Origin: Gamarada debralockiae
Lineage: Eukaryota > Ascomycota > Leotiomycetes > Helotiales > Hyphodiscaceae
Length of the DNA stretch: 64,000 nucleotides
Direction of reading: 5' to 3'
Assembly (NCBI GenBank): GCA_002803225.1
Contig: NXFV01001554.1
Coordinates: forward strand, 1 to 64,000
Part shown: positions 35,261-46,978 of the stretch, piece after piece
How the letters are laid out: each line of letters starts with the position of its first letter
Numbering within the stretch: position 1 is the first letter of the stretch
Made by a program: the position numbers and the translations under genes
The notes under the pieces: generated by a model
The model's input: the letters and a program-made list of their open reading frames with translations, nothing else
Database searches by the model: none
Told to the model about the DNA's origin: nothing

Positions 35261-37468
35261 GATGAAGGATTATTCTTATATTAAATGAAGTACAATCGAA
35301 GTGGCTTGATGAGATTGAGAAAAAAAAAAACGAGCAGAATGCTCTCTTTATAAGATTTCCCTCTCGGACAGCCGTTGATGCCAAAAGCCGAAGATGATAA
35401 CACACGATGGGTGCTTTTACCGGCTGGCTCCTGAATTGGACGGCCTTGCCGCGCTTTGCAGATGTGTACGTATACCAATAGTCTGACCGCAAGTGCACAG
35501 CGGTCACATCTGAATACATGTTGGTGTGGATATCAAAGTTTATAGTTCGGATTGTTTCCCAAAAGTTCTTAGGCAGCTTCCTGAGGCCAAAGAGGTGGTT
35601 GACTTGAAGCTCTGACCTCTGTGACCTCGCAGCTTCTGGACTGTACCGGAACCAGCTACCCGCTTGATGGGGGTCTTGGATCTCCCGTATTTGAGATCTT
35701 ACTCTCTCTGATATAGACTGGTAGCTGCTTGGCAAAAGTGAGTTGCCCGGGCCGGCGCTTGGCTATTCTTCTTTCAAAGAAGTCGGAGAATAAACCCTTG
35801 CTTAGGTCCCAAAGAGGAAAGGCATGCCCCGTCGTCTTCACTAGTCGATTACTGAATCTGATAAAGAAACAGCAATTTTATGATTACACGAAGTAGGGAG
35901 TACCAGGTCGTACGTGGCCCTGATTTCCCCTCTGCACCTTAGTGCAGATCTTATTCGCAGGGAGTGTGGCCGCCACACTGACGAGCCCTAGTACTACTGT
36001 ACTGTACAGTACCTATCAGGCCGAAAAGTTATAGCGAGACAAGGGTGACTTTGTTTACAGTCTGGTCTGCGCCGGCCTGGAACCTCCCTGTTTCGCTACA
36101 ACTTTTCGGCCAGATACGTCGTATATATTTGTGGCATGGGCCACCAGGGCGTCTATACCCCCACATATATGATTCAGAGAGCAAAAAAAGTGCTAATAGC
36201 GAGAGAGGGACGGAGATGGCATCTTAGGAATGGGGTCCAAGATCCACATAGACTGAACTTCTTGAGTCAGGGGCTAAGAGATAAGATACGCATGACTCGA
36301 AAATAAACAATTGTGCAGTAAAGTTTGACACTTATGCAGAATTTTGGATCTTGTGGAGCATGTCGACGCGCCGTGCGCTGGCATTGCTGTTGAACGGATC
36401 TGTCCAAACATATCTTTTGGCCATCGACATCCTTGAAGATTTTGAAGATTGACGAGATGAAAAGCGATTGTTCAAAGATCTGTTACGATGTGGACCAGCG
36501 GTCGGAATTCGGTTCGAAGACGGTAAATGTTTCTTGACCAGTCGGAGAATATGTAAATAAGGGTTCGGTCAAAGTTACCTTGCTCAACCCCTGGGGAGCG
36601 TCTGAAATAAGGAGCCATTCTCTCAGGGATCATGAAGCTTGATGATGAACTTGGTATAGTTACTGCACATTTGGGATACTCATGAAGTTAAAGATAGGTC
36701 TGTGCTCGATGTTGTCAAGATGGAAGTCGCCAAGCGAGAGGAGGCTGACGACGCCCCCCCCACGCGTTCCACAATATCAGACGATTTCAGGGACTGTACT
36801 CGTTGAATTTGATAGGACGATTCCAGATCTGACAAGGTTTTCATGTGCCAAGATGAGCTTGGGGCTCGATACCCGCGTTCAGGGGTCGACGAGGAGGGTG
36901 GGGTCGGCGCGTCGCTCAACATCTCCCCCTGCGCAGAACGCATGGAAGGCAAGAAACGGATGAAGTACCGAGAAAAAGGCTTGTTTTCTACGGTTGAGGC
37001 TTCAAACTTGGGCCTTAGTCCCACAGATAGGGTGCCACAATGAAGATATCTCGGACTTGAAGTCATGACGAGCATACATTTCGGCGCAGGAGATTATGGA
37101 AGACTCGCAGAACTCAGGGGCTGCTTCTTTGCCAAGCAATTCGGTACCGACATTCCGCTGGCCCCTGTTTTCGAAGAACAAATTACACACGGAGAGAAAT
37201 TCGTCATCACTTGAAGGGCAAATTTCCACATTTCTATCTAGACAACAACTCGGACCGTCCTCGCATCGGGAAGGATTTTGCGAAGCATTCCGTATTGAAT
37301 ACGAGAAGGCGGGGAAGCGCCACAATGACAGAAGGGCACGATTTCGGCGATGGCGGCGATAATATTTGGTAGTGTCGTCACTGACAAACAAACCCCACCT
37401 TCGACGAGCATAACGATATCCTCAGAGTCTTCTTCGACGTGAAAAAGGTTACTTGTCGTCAAGTCAAA
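35261..37468. other. Intergenic with a MITE-like element
   Basis: 2.2 kb upstream of both the laccase (minus) and the aldo-keto reductase (plus). It contains a perfect 7-bp-arm palindrome at 35963-35979 (AGTGTGG..CCACACT) and the inverted-repeat element at 36016-36114. The ORFs at 36680-37391 overlap on both strands and have no recognisable domains, so I call none. Confidence 0.5.
36016..36114. mobile_element. 99-bp MITE-like foldback element with TA target duplication
   Basis: The two ends form a terminal inverted repeat of 29 bp (36016-36044 against 36086-36114) with four mismatches. The ends begin TCAGGCCGAAAAGTT and, read from the other end, TCTGGCCGAAAAGTT. Three of the four mismatches are A/G transitions. 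The element is flanked on both sides by TA (36014-36015 and 36115-36116), the target duplication made by Tc1/mariner-type transposases. It has no coding capacity and would have moved in trans. Confidence 0.7.
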
Positions 37469-38773
37469 ATGCCTCTCCTCGCGAGAAGTCCAAAGCCCAG
37501 AGTGATCCTAGGTCTCATGACCTTTGGACCGGATGCCAGCGCGGGAGCTCGCATCACCTCTCTTCCTGAGTACAACTCCTTTCTGGATAACTTCCAAGCT
37601 GCTGGCTACAATGAGATTGATACCGCTCGTATCTACGTTGGGGGAAAGCAAGAGGCTTTCACACGTGAAGCGAAGTGGAAGGACAGAGGATTGACGATTG
37701 CAACAAAGGTGTATCCTCACACACCTGGAATTCACAAGTCGGGCGTCTTGACTGAGGAATTCAACACGAGTTTGAAGGAGCTTGGAGCTGATTGTGTGGA
37801 CATATTCTATTTGCATGCAGCTGTACGGATTCTCTAAATGTATTGAGTCAATGGCTAATGAGTGGCATAGGATCGCTCCGTGCCTTTTGCGGAGACGCTT
37901 GAAGCTGTTGACAAACTGCACAAGGCTGGTAAGTTCGTTCAGCTCGGTCTCTCTAACTTCACGGCCTTCGAAGTCGCAGAAGTAGTTATGACCTGCAAAT
38001 ACAACAACTGGGTCCGACCTACAATCTACCAAGGAATGTACAACGCCATCACACGTTCTCTTGAAGCAGAACTCATCCCTGCTTGCAAGCGCTACGGCCT
38101 CGACGTCGTAATCTACAACCCCCTTGCAGGGGGTCTTTTCAGTGGAAAGTACAAAACAAGAGGTGTTCCCTTGGAAGGAAGGTACAGCGATTCTGTAGGC
38201 GAGATGGGAGAGATGTACCGGAAGCGATATTTCAAGGATTCCACTTTTGAGGCGTTGCAAATTATTGAGCCGGTTGTTGAGAAGCATGGCTTGACGATGG
38301 TAGAGACTGCTTTGCGATGGGTGGTCAATCACTCAGCTTTGAATATCAAGGATGGTAATGATGGAGTTATCATAGGTGTCAGCAGTTTGGAGCAGTAAGG
38401 ATAATTGGCTCTTTATCTTCTCACCCCCCGACCTCACTCATGTTTCGTCTCCTGTACTCTATTTACTCACGGCTTTTCCTAATGTAGCGACTTGAGAACT
38501 TTCGTTTACTATTGAGACATTCTTGATGAGTAAATGCTGACTTTCCGATCTTCTAGGCTTGAGCAAAATCTGAAGGATTGTGAGAAAGGGCCTTTGCCTC
38601 AAGAGGTGTTGGACGCACTCGACAAGGCTTGGTTGATTAGCAAGCCGGACACGCCAAATTACTGGCAACTTGACTTGAAGTAAGCGGAGTGGGTCTCCAA
38701 TAGTCTTCGATATTATACTAACTGTGTTCTCAGATATACCTACGACACGAGAAAGGCTTTATTTGGTCCATAG
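37469..38773 (+). CDS. AKR7-like aldo-keto reductase
   Basis: NADPH-dependent reduction of aldehydes/ketones, close to the aflatoxin-aldehyde-reductase (AKR7) group. Exons 37469-37822, 37871-38394, 38557-38679 and 38734-38773 (introns 48, 162 and 54 nt) give 346 aa. The start is ATG at MPLLARSPKPRVILGLMTFG. The catalytic tetrad is visible: Asp51 and Tyr56 (EIDTARIY), Lys80 (IATKVYP) and His116 (YLHAAD, with the junction right after the Ala-Ala). Cofactor-side motifs follow: GLSNFTAFEV, YNPLAGGLFSGKY and IIGVSSLEQLEQNL. The C-terminus YWQLDLKYTYDTRKALFG is typical of AKR7. The physiological substrate is not predictable. Confidence 0.92.
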
Positions 38774-39207
38774 TTTTACTTGCCTCAAAATTGAATTTCT
38801 GTTCGTAGCAACTAAGTGCCTCACAAGTCCATGATGTCCTCTTTTTGTGTTCTTTTCTAAATCACTGAAGTATCCCGGACACAAACTGTTCAATGGCCTT
38901 ACGGAAGCTGTACTTTACAGTACGTGTTTGGAGGGCGCAATGAGGTCGCAAGGGAAGGGGCGACAAACGTCCCTTCTCAAAACATTCTACCTTTGAGGAA
39001 GGAACCGAATGCATATCCATCATTCAGATTGACTTTTGTCGTTTATCTCTTCTCACTCACTCGTTCATCAATATTGTCTTGAAGTAGATTCCTTTTGTGC
39101 ATGCGCCATCTCATCACAACGAAGTCTTAGAGACATCCCCATGAATCCATGATCGACAGCCTGTTCATTCATCCTTCGACTGTCGTTGCCCCAATTGTCA
39201 CAATCAG
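38774..39207. other. Intergenic
   Basis: 434 bp after the aldo-keto reductase gene. No coding features or notable structure are seen. Confidence 0.4.
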
Positions 39208-41170
39208 ATGGTAGCAGCGATATCGACCATGGGTTATTCTCCGAACATATATACGTCTCCAAATCCCTCACGCCTTTCGCGCCAAGCACATTCTTCCTGT
39301 GCACAAGACTCACCATCATCTGCGAAATCACCCTACAAAGATGAACTCCAACAAGGTTTGAAATGTGCGGCAGCGTCGTTGGGTCGCTCGAACAAGATTT
39401 CACATTACCTATTTCCTCTTATCAGCATGTTCGAAGCGCTCGACGCGCAGAGTCAGGGTATTCGAGCACCTTCTTTGCGGCCAACTCCACTGCAGATCTC
39501 CTGGAACTCTTCCCCGCGAAGAGGTGGAGTTGATGGCCCAGCATCAATGAAATTTGAGGCCATCTTCAGCCCAAGAAGGAGAAGTCGAAGTAGGCACGGG
39601 GGACATATTCCTAGAGAACATGGTCGTTTCACCACCAGAGGATGTATTCACATCCGGCACCATCAATAGATCAGGATCTGGAAGGTTGAAGCAAACTCAG
39701 TTGCCAGGCAAAGTCAACAACATCCGATTACGTGAACAGAACAACTTGGCTATTATCAAGGAAAACGACTTCGAGACGAGAACAATAGGTCACACTGGAG
39801 GCCCAAAAGATATGATGAAACAAGCAAGGGAAAACAGTATAGTGAAATAGAGGATAAAGTTCGATAGATGCATGGAACATACTTCTCCTTCCGGTCCTTA
39901 CCCTTACCTTTATGATTCGAACTCCGCTCGCGGCTCTCCATTTTCAGCAGTGACGACAGCTCCGAGCTCCAAAGCGAGTAGTATCGCACCAACTACTCCT
40001 ACAATTTAAAAACCCACATGTCCTCGTCTTAATAGTACTATAGCACCCTCCGCGCCGTCCACGTCAGAACGGTCGAAGCCTAAGTCGATATCCACGAAAA
40101 GTGGCACTCCACAAACACCTACAAAACCCGATCCAAAGTATGGCACAAAGAGGGAAAGGCTTTTCGGGCAAAATGTTCCCTATCCATTCTTGCTGGCACC
40201 ACACGAACTCACTGACTCGACAGACTTCTCCGAAGACCCCGGCAACGAGTCAGAAAACTGAGAAATGCGGTCTCATCGGTCGTCCACTCTACGAAACCGG
40301 AAATGTTCCAGACCCACACAAAAAGGATGCGTCGCCGGAAGAAAGAAAAGGCCGAACTCGAGCACAAGAGCCTTCATCAAAGCGAGAAAACCCAGCGAGC
40401 CAAAACAAGAGGAAACAGAGTGAGAAGCGCGAGGCTCGTCATCGCGCGAAGAGTTTGGAAAGAGCTTGTGACACAACAATAGGCCAGAGAGAATCGAAAG
40501 ATAAAGACATGAAAATGCTGCGCGAGAGGAGAGTGGTTGTGAAGACATTTGAGTCGGGTCCGTGGTCCCTTTCTAAAGCTACCGGTACGAGGATTCCAAG
40601 GCCGAAATGGCGAGACTTTTCGAGTGCGACACCATCGACACTGACTCCACGTGTGCCTCAATCCAGCGCCGCAAAGATTACAGGTACGTCCTCAAAGGCT
40701 ACCCACAAGCTTCGACGGATGGATGCGACTCGTATTCCAAGTCTGGTACGGCGAGAACAGGTTTGTCCATCAACTCCTGCGAAGGCTACTTGCAAAGGCA
40801 TTCACGATAAGATCAAAAGGTGGGAAAGCAGACATCAGGGGAAAAGTCGCGGAGGAAGCGAAAGACCATTCTTCCTACAAAAGCAGGGCCAATTCGATCA
40901 ATTTGCGGAAGAACCAGCTTTGTCAATCCTTGGAACAACGAAGTCGGAAAAGGGCTAGAGAAGCGAGGATTGGATGGAAAAGAGGTATAGGTAGTCGTAG
41001 ACGAGTATCAGGATATTGGAGAGGAGGTCAGCGATGTGAATAAGGGGAAGTGGAAAATGGCAGTAGCTCCAAGATTGGGTAGAGCAGGACTTGCGGCTCA
41101 AAACGACGGAGGAATGGATGAGGGTTCTGGTTCCGGAGATATGGATATGCATGCGGATTATTGTCCGTGA
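39208..41170 (+). pseudogene. Probable decayed gene for a Ser/Lys/Arg-rich low-complexity protein
   Basis: The plus strand shows protein-like, disordered coding sequence broken by several lesions. The first piece starts at ATG 39208 and runs to about 39600 (RAPSLRPTPLQISWNSSPRR), where the coherent reading changes frame. One frame then continues to 40174, interrupted by TAG (39848-39850) and TAA (40007-40009); text on both sides of TAA is alike (APSSKASSIAPTTPTI, TIAPSAPSTSERSKPK). A plausible 49-nt GT-AG intron with a CTGAC branch (40175-40223) joins it to an open stretch to 40958 rich in Lys/Arg/Ser. A one-base shift and a further TAG (40988-40990) precede a last stretch ending at 41170. 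I do not recognise the family. A live gene with more introns, or recent decay, are both possible. Confidence 0.4.
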
Positions 41171-41421
41171 AGCACAATTTGAGCTTGCAGAACCCCTAGC
41201 CATTGCGTTTGCTGGAGATGAAAAGGATGATTTTGTTGTGCAGGGAAGGGGTTTCGGTTGTTCCTACGTATAAAGATCAAGGCGGGGCGTATCCCATGAA
41301 GACTTGACTGGTAGTGCTATTTTCACTAGGGATTATGATCACTGTATCTCTTGTCAACATTCACTCCCTTGGCCAAAAAATGTGCATCGTGAACTCATTG
41401 ATTCATGTAGGCATACTGGTC

Positions 41422-43256
41422 TTAATACACTGCCAGTCCCATACCCCTTCCAATCTTCTTCGCCAAAGCTTTCTTCAAATACCATTCCCTGGCTAAACTT
41501 CTCGTCAATTTTGCAAATACAGCGGGACTCACTACGCCCCTTTCCACTGCCCGCCCAAGAACGAATAATGCATCTCCTAAACTCCTTTCCTCGCTTACTA
41601 GCTCGTACAATTGATTCCCCACTACGGTAGGGGCTACTAATATCTCATCGATGTTAGGTGCTGTGCGATGCTGGCTGGAATCTATCACTGCATCGGCGTC
41701 ACGGAGAGCCGTGTGCAGGATGTTGGTATTTGTGTTCAATAGGTTGGTCAGAGACTCAAGAGATTGGATCTCGGCTTGCATGTTGCTCAAAGCGTTCAAC
41801 ATTGCTTTGTGCTGGGATTCTAGACCTGGAAGACTGGAAGTCGTTTGTGTGCGCGTGTGTTGGCGTTGTGAGGCTAGAGTGCGGCTCAGATTGTGTAGGA
41901 GCATATCTTTCTCTGGATTTGGAGGGATTGGGGGAGCGGGCATGTTGGTAGATGCTTCAGAAGGGATGGGGAGAGTTAGAGGGCCGTCCATGAGGTCGGG
42001 TGGCGGTGGAGGTTTGGCTTGTGGTTGTGGCTGTTGATTTGGGGTGGGGTATTGTTGTTGCCACTGTGGAGGCTGGCTAAGATAGGGTTGTTGCTGTTGA
42101 TGGTATGAAGGTGGCATTTGTTGTCCGTATTGCTGTTGGATTAGCGGTGGACCTGGTTGAGAGGTGTATTGTGGCTGCTGGTATGACTGATTATATTGGG
42201 GCAGGGATCTTCTGTATGGGTCTTCGGGTGGCGTTATGGGACTGACAGGACTTGGACTATAGGATTCTCGCAGAGTCTGTTGTCTTTGTGGTTGAGGTGG
42301 TTGAGGGGGAGCTGTCTCATAGCGTAGACTGCTACTCCGTTGAGGGGTGTGTGCATGCTCATTCGGAGGTTGGGGTAACGGCGGGCCATATTGACCACCT
42401 CTAGGGGTAGCTTGTGGGGGGAGAGGGGGTAAAAGAGGCCCACTGTCTCGTCTTGAAGGACCTGCCTGAGAGTACGGCTGTGGATTATTCGTAGGCTTTG
42501 GAGGTGGAGGGGGTGGCCGAGGCTGTTCGCTTGGTGTCGAAGCTGCAGATGGCGAACGCGCCATACCGGGAGGAAGTGGTGGTATTGGCGGGGGTTGCTG
42601 CACTGACTGAGGACGAGGAGGGGCATTTTGCTGCTGTCGCGATATGACGGGAGGTTCTTTGGCAAAGATGTCTCGAAGAATTGCCAGGAAATCCAGGATG
42701 TTTGACTTCTAGATGCAGGAAATATGTCAGCATACTGTCAATGGTAGCATCGGCTTGAAAATAGTGACTTACATCCCAGAACTCTGCCCATCCCACCAAG
42801 TACGGATGATAGATCTTTCCTTGTGGGTCAACGTGTTGACCAGGCCTGACGATCATTCCCTCTACGGGCGTCACATATGCCAGAGGAGGCTCTTGTGGGT
42901 AGTTATGTGGAATCCATAATGCTATTGGAAACCTGTATGTTGTGCCTCGAAATATGACTGGAAGGGTGCCTGAAAGGTGGAGGAGGAGAGCCGATGCACC
43001 ATGCTCGTAAGCTATTGCAATTGATTAGCTTTGGATTGGCAAGGAGGTGAAGGCTGACTGCGTACTGTAGACATCGGTTCGAGGCGACAGAGAGGAGTAA
43101 TGGGAGAGTGTCTGAGCGACATCATTGTATGTACGGTTCACATCCTTATATTCCTATTGGGAAATTAGCATTGCGACTATTTGGTATAACAGATAATTTT
43201 ACACTCGTGAGAACGCTGTACAGCCAGTTCAATACCTGCTGTTTTACAGCGGCCAT
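41422..43256 (-). CDS. vps23: ESCRT-I subunit Vps23 (TSG101-like)
   Basis: Recognises ubiquitinated cargo on endosomes and starts sorting into multivesicular bodies; in fungi also linked to ambient-pH signalling. Exons (minus) 43256-43203, 43153-43066, 43011-42773 and 42708-41422; introns 49, 54 and 64 nt; 555 aa. The UEV domain spans the first three exons (YNDVAQTLSHYSSLSPRTDVYTYE, IFRGTTYRFPIALWIP, HPYLVGWAEFWD joined to KSNILDFLAILRDIF). A long P/Q/Y-rich linker (about 150-360) suits binding of SH3/WW or Bro1-type partners. A coiled coil follows (DMLLHNLSRTLASQ...MQAEIQSLESLTNLL). The steadiness box occupies about 492-555 (NQLYELVSEERSLGDALFVL). Transcribed away from the IDO gene, start codons 448 bp apart. 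Confidence 0.95.
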
Positions 43257-43703
43257 TATTGCCTGAATCGTATCATTCCGTATTGAACCCCTCAACGTTG
43301 AAGCTTCAACGTGTAACGATGGGCAAGCTCGATGTCTTGGCCCAAAACCACATCATGTGATCGATCCCTTGAGCGGAACACGGAGGAAAGATGTTCCATT
43401 GGCCCCATAAAAATAGACGAATGAGAAGCAATCCCATGTTGCCGGTAGAAATCGCGGCGATATCGCAAGAAACTTTGCCTCGATTTCAAAGCTTGTGCTG
43501 GTGGGGTGAAAACCCCGTCGCCTGAGCATATAAAACACCATCACTCCACCACACATTCTTCTCTCACCATATTTCCAACGACTCACTACTTTTGCATGCT
43601 CAGCACTCAAACATTTACTCGAACGGCTGAGGAGTTTCGGACAAAGATCTGTAAACTCCTTGCGTCTGGAAAGAATCCCTAAACTTTCAGCAACACCGAC
43701 GAT
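43257..43703. promoter_or_regulatory. Divergent promoter of vps23 and the IDO gene
   Basis: 447 bp separate two divergent start codons. A TATAAAA box lies at 43529-43535, about 170 bp before the IDO ATG. A CCAAT box (minus strand; ATTGG on plus) is at about 43398-43402. No other gene fits here, so both promoters must share the interval. Confidence 0.6.
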
Positions 43704-45231
43704 ATGATCCCACCCATTCCCAGCCTTGGCGACTACGGAATCTCACCAGAATATGGTTTCCTTCCGGCCGAACTGCCTCTCGAGAGGCTCCCTGATCCTT
43801 ACTACAACAAATGGGAAGCTGTTGTAGCGAATCTTCAAGGCTTGATTTTGAGCAAGCGTTTGCGCGGAGTCATTGATCGACTTCCTGTCCTTTCCACTGC
43901 CGGTCTGGAACATGACTCGGAATGGAGGAGAGCTTACTCGTTGTTATGTTTCATGGCTCATGGCTACATCTGGGGTGGTGACAGCCCATCAGAGGTATTT
44001 ACAAATCCTTTGTCCAATATGATTACTTATGCTAACTCGCCCACAGCGTCTGCCAGCCGCAATCTCGATCCCATTGCTCCATATCTCTGCCTACCTCGAA
44101 GTGCTTCCGGTGGCAACATACGCTGCAGTGTGCTTGTGGAATTTCAAGCCATTGTTCGTAGATGAGCCAGTCGATATCTTGGAGAACCTTGCCACACTCA
44201 CTACTTTCACCGGCTCTATCGACGAGTCATGGTTCTACCTTGTGTCGGTTGCTATTGAAGCACGAGGAGCGCCAATTATTCCTCTCATGCTCACTGCTAT
44301 ACGGGCAGCCAGGAGCAACGATAGCGTCACAGTCGCTGCGTGCCTTCGAGCATTCGCCGAAAGGCTGGATGATCTAGGCTCCATTCTTCAACGCATGCAT
44401 GAAAGCTGCGACCCCCAAGTCTTTTACCACCGTATTCGACCTTTCCTCGCTGGAAGCAAAAACATGGCGGAAGCCGGATTGCCAAACGGCGTGATCTATG
44501 AAGATGGCACTGGTACTGAAAAGTACAGAGAATACAGTGGCGGCAGCAATGCCCAAAGCTCCATCATTCAGTTCTTTGATATCATCCTTGGAATCGAGCA
44601 TCGTCCGACCGGTGAAAAGAAGGACATGACTTCCGAGAGTGAACTTGAAGGAACTGCTCCTCCTCCCAAGCACAACTTCTTGCTTGAAATGCGGAAATAC
44701 ATGCCTGGACCTCACCGACGATTCCTCGAAGACGTCACTTTGGTGGCGAATATTCGTGATTACGTCGAAACTCATACCCACGATCATGAATTGACATTGG
44801 CTTACGATGCTTGTCTTGCTATGCTACGTGCTTTCCGCGACAAGCATATTAATATTGTTTCTCGATATATTATCATCAAATCACGCGAGTCACGATCTTT
44901 GTCACGATCAAAGAGTCCTGAAGCCACCCGCCGCAAGCTCGACATTGCCACATCTTCCCGCAAGGACAAGAGTGAGGCTGGAAAGAAGAATCTCAAAGGA
45001 ACGGGCGGTACAGCCTTGATTCCATTCTTGAAGCAAGCTCGTGACGAGACTGGAGAGCCTGCTATCGATGCTTGGACAAGGCGTGTGATGAACAAAGATT
45101 ATAGCACCAAAGGCCAAGGAGACTTCTTCCTAGGAAAGGTCGACGAACATGCTGATGGTGGTATGGAATTATGCGGAATGGCAGGAACGTGGGCGATTGA
45201 TGATAATGCTGGTGGATTGTGCCATTATTGA
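43704..45231 (+). CDS. bna2: Indoleamine 2,3-dioxygenase (tryptophan to N-formylkynurenine)
   Basis: Heme dioxygenase of the kynurenine pathway, the first step of de novo NAD synthesis. Exons 43704-43994 and 44047-45231 (52-nt intron) give 491 aa. The family start is clear (DYGISPEYGFLP), with WNFKPLF after the junction. SGGSNAQSSIIQFFDIILGI carries the distal-pocket Ser/Ala and Gly-rich segment. The proximal heme ligand is His364 in FRDKHINIVSRYII. As in other fungal IDOs, a Ser/Lys/Arg-rich insertion (SRESRSLSRSKSPEATRRK...) separates this helix from GGTALIPFLKQARDETG. Ascomycetes often carry several IDO paralogs differing in affinity; which one this is cannot be told. Confidence 0.94.
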
Positions 45232-46572
45232 GCCAATCACAGTACGTCCATAGCATCTCGATGTAGTCGAATGCAGCAGCACTTCAAAATTTCCCCACGC
45301 AAATTTGATACGAAGTGATAAAGAGGATTGAACCGGGCACAATCAATATCCATACGTAACAAGAATCCACGTTGAGGTTTCCCGAAGAGTCCGAAGTTCG
45401 GCGACTCTTTCAATCATATTGCTTACTTTCTTACTCTGTATCTACGAGAAATAGTGGAACTTTTGTCCGCCGTCCTGCAAGGCGTACTTTACTCGAAGGC
45501 AGGGCATAAGTCACCATACTTCTGAGAACGGTCACATGAAAAGCTCTAAGCCAAGTAAGCTCGCGACTAGCCAGCAAAAACAACTCCCGCTTGTCAGCAG
45601 CTCGGAAAGTCCTGTCGCTTATAGTACCGAGCAGTCATCATTTTCAAGGTTGAGTCTGTTCTTGCACTTCACCTTTTAAAATCTCCCAATACCGTCCCAT
45701 CGAAAGGAAGATGGAATTGGACTTGGACCTGGACTTGGACTTGTCATTTGGGGTTCAATGACGGTGTGTGTTGGTACTTGTTTATCAACGTTCTGTAGAG
45801 AATAAAGCCCTGCTTTGACCAAATGTATATTTTTCCGGCAACATGTTCGGAAGCTTTCATCTTGTGAAAGTTCAACCGATTCGAAAGTTCCTTCATATAT
45901 GAGCGTCGGTCGTCTCGTCCCGCTCCAAAATCGCATGTCAACTCAACACAATCAGGCATCTCTCGAAGCGACTTTGGATAGTAGGTAAGTATGATTCGGT
46001 CGGTCTCATTCGTTTAAGTTAACCCACCACTGTTTGCTCATCGCGTCGCTCTCGGCTACACATTTATGTTGAGGTTTGAACAATTAAGGGTGTTTTTCTT
46101 CTTGTTTTCTAAACCTTCCGGAGATGATTTGAGAAGCGGTACTCTAGGAAATCAAGTTTGTGGGACGAATCACAGTTTGAGAGACGGTCCAGGAGTGAGC
46201 TGACAGGAGGAGTGCTTGACTGACTTGGCTGGGTGCCTGCCTGGTTTGAAGAACTATTCCGGATTATCAGACACTTGAATCATTCACATCTGCTAGAACT
46301 TTCGGGATTCACGATTCAGGCTGTTATTCAGATCATTCAAATTAAGAGATGATTCAAAGATTCTCGATGCCGTGCTAACAAGACTCGGGCCAGTCTTGAA
46401 TCGTGGGTTTGAGCTGAACAATTCCACTTGAAAACTTCTTGATATCCCAATTTAGGAATTCTTCACACTTAGCTACAAATTCATACAAATATAATATATG
46501 AATGCCAATGTGAAAGAGGAGGCTTTACTCAGATTCTGAAAAGTTGTTTTCGTGTTGGACCATCGATTACTT

Positions 46573-46590
46573 TTATCTTGCTCTGATTGG
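46573..46590 (-). promoter_or_regulatory. GATA site next to a CCAAT box upstream of XDH
   Basis: TTATCT at 46573-46578 is AGATAA on the minus strand, matching the HGATAR consensus of AreA/NIT2-type nitrogen regulators. Eight bases further, ATTGG at 46586-46590 is a reverse CCAAT box. The sites are about 670 bp before the xanthine dehydrogenase ATG. Short motifs occur by chance, so this is only suggestive. Confidence 0.35.
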
Positions 46591-46971
46591 CTCAACTTGG
46601 GAGCCTTGTATATTGCACGTGATATCGGAATTCGCCTATGAAAAGCCAACGAGCTGTGAAATGCTCTCCTTACACCCTTGCCCAAATTGTTTGAGATGCG
46701 AATGGTGATGGACTTGTCTCACTGAGACGCCCGGAAACCGAGCATAAGGCCATCTCGAAAGACCAAGTTTACCATATCAACATCGAAGAGACACAAGAGA
46801 TATATCGAGCTCTGAGATCTTGTCTCAAGAGCTTCCTGTTTCGAACCTGGATTTGTACCCCACTTCTAGCGCGCTTTTGACAGCCAAAGCTCGGCCAGGG
46901 CAGGCTCGGGGGACGGCAGCAGGCTCTCGGAGCCTTCCTAGAGCATTACAAAAACGAAAGAAGACTGGTAA

Positions 46972-46978
46972 AGATAAG
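46972..46978 (+). promoter_or_regulatory. GATA site (AGATAAG) upstream of XDH
   Basis: AGATAAG fits the AreA/NIT2 HGATAR consensus and lies about 280 bp before the xanthine dehydrogenase ATG. Purine-use genes in Aspergillus are under AreA control, so the position makes sense. It may lie inside the transcribed leader. Confidence 0.4.

Noticed and set aside
36680..37391. Overlapping ORFs of 66-131 aa before the aldo-keto reductase
   Set aside because: Competing frames on both strands without family features; more likely promoter-side sequence.
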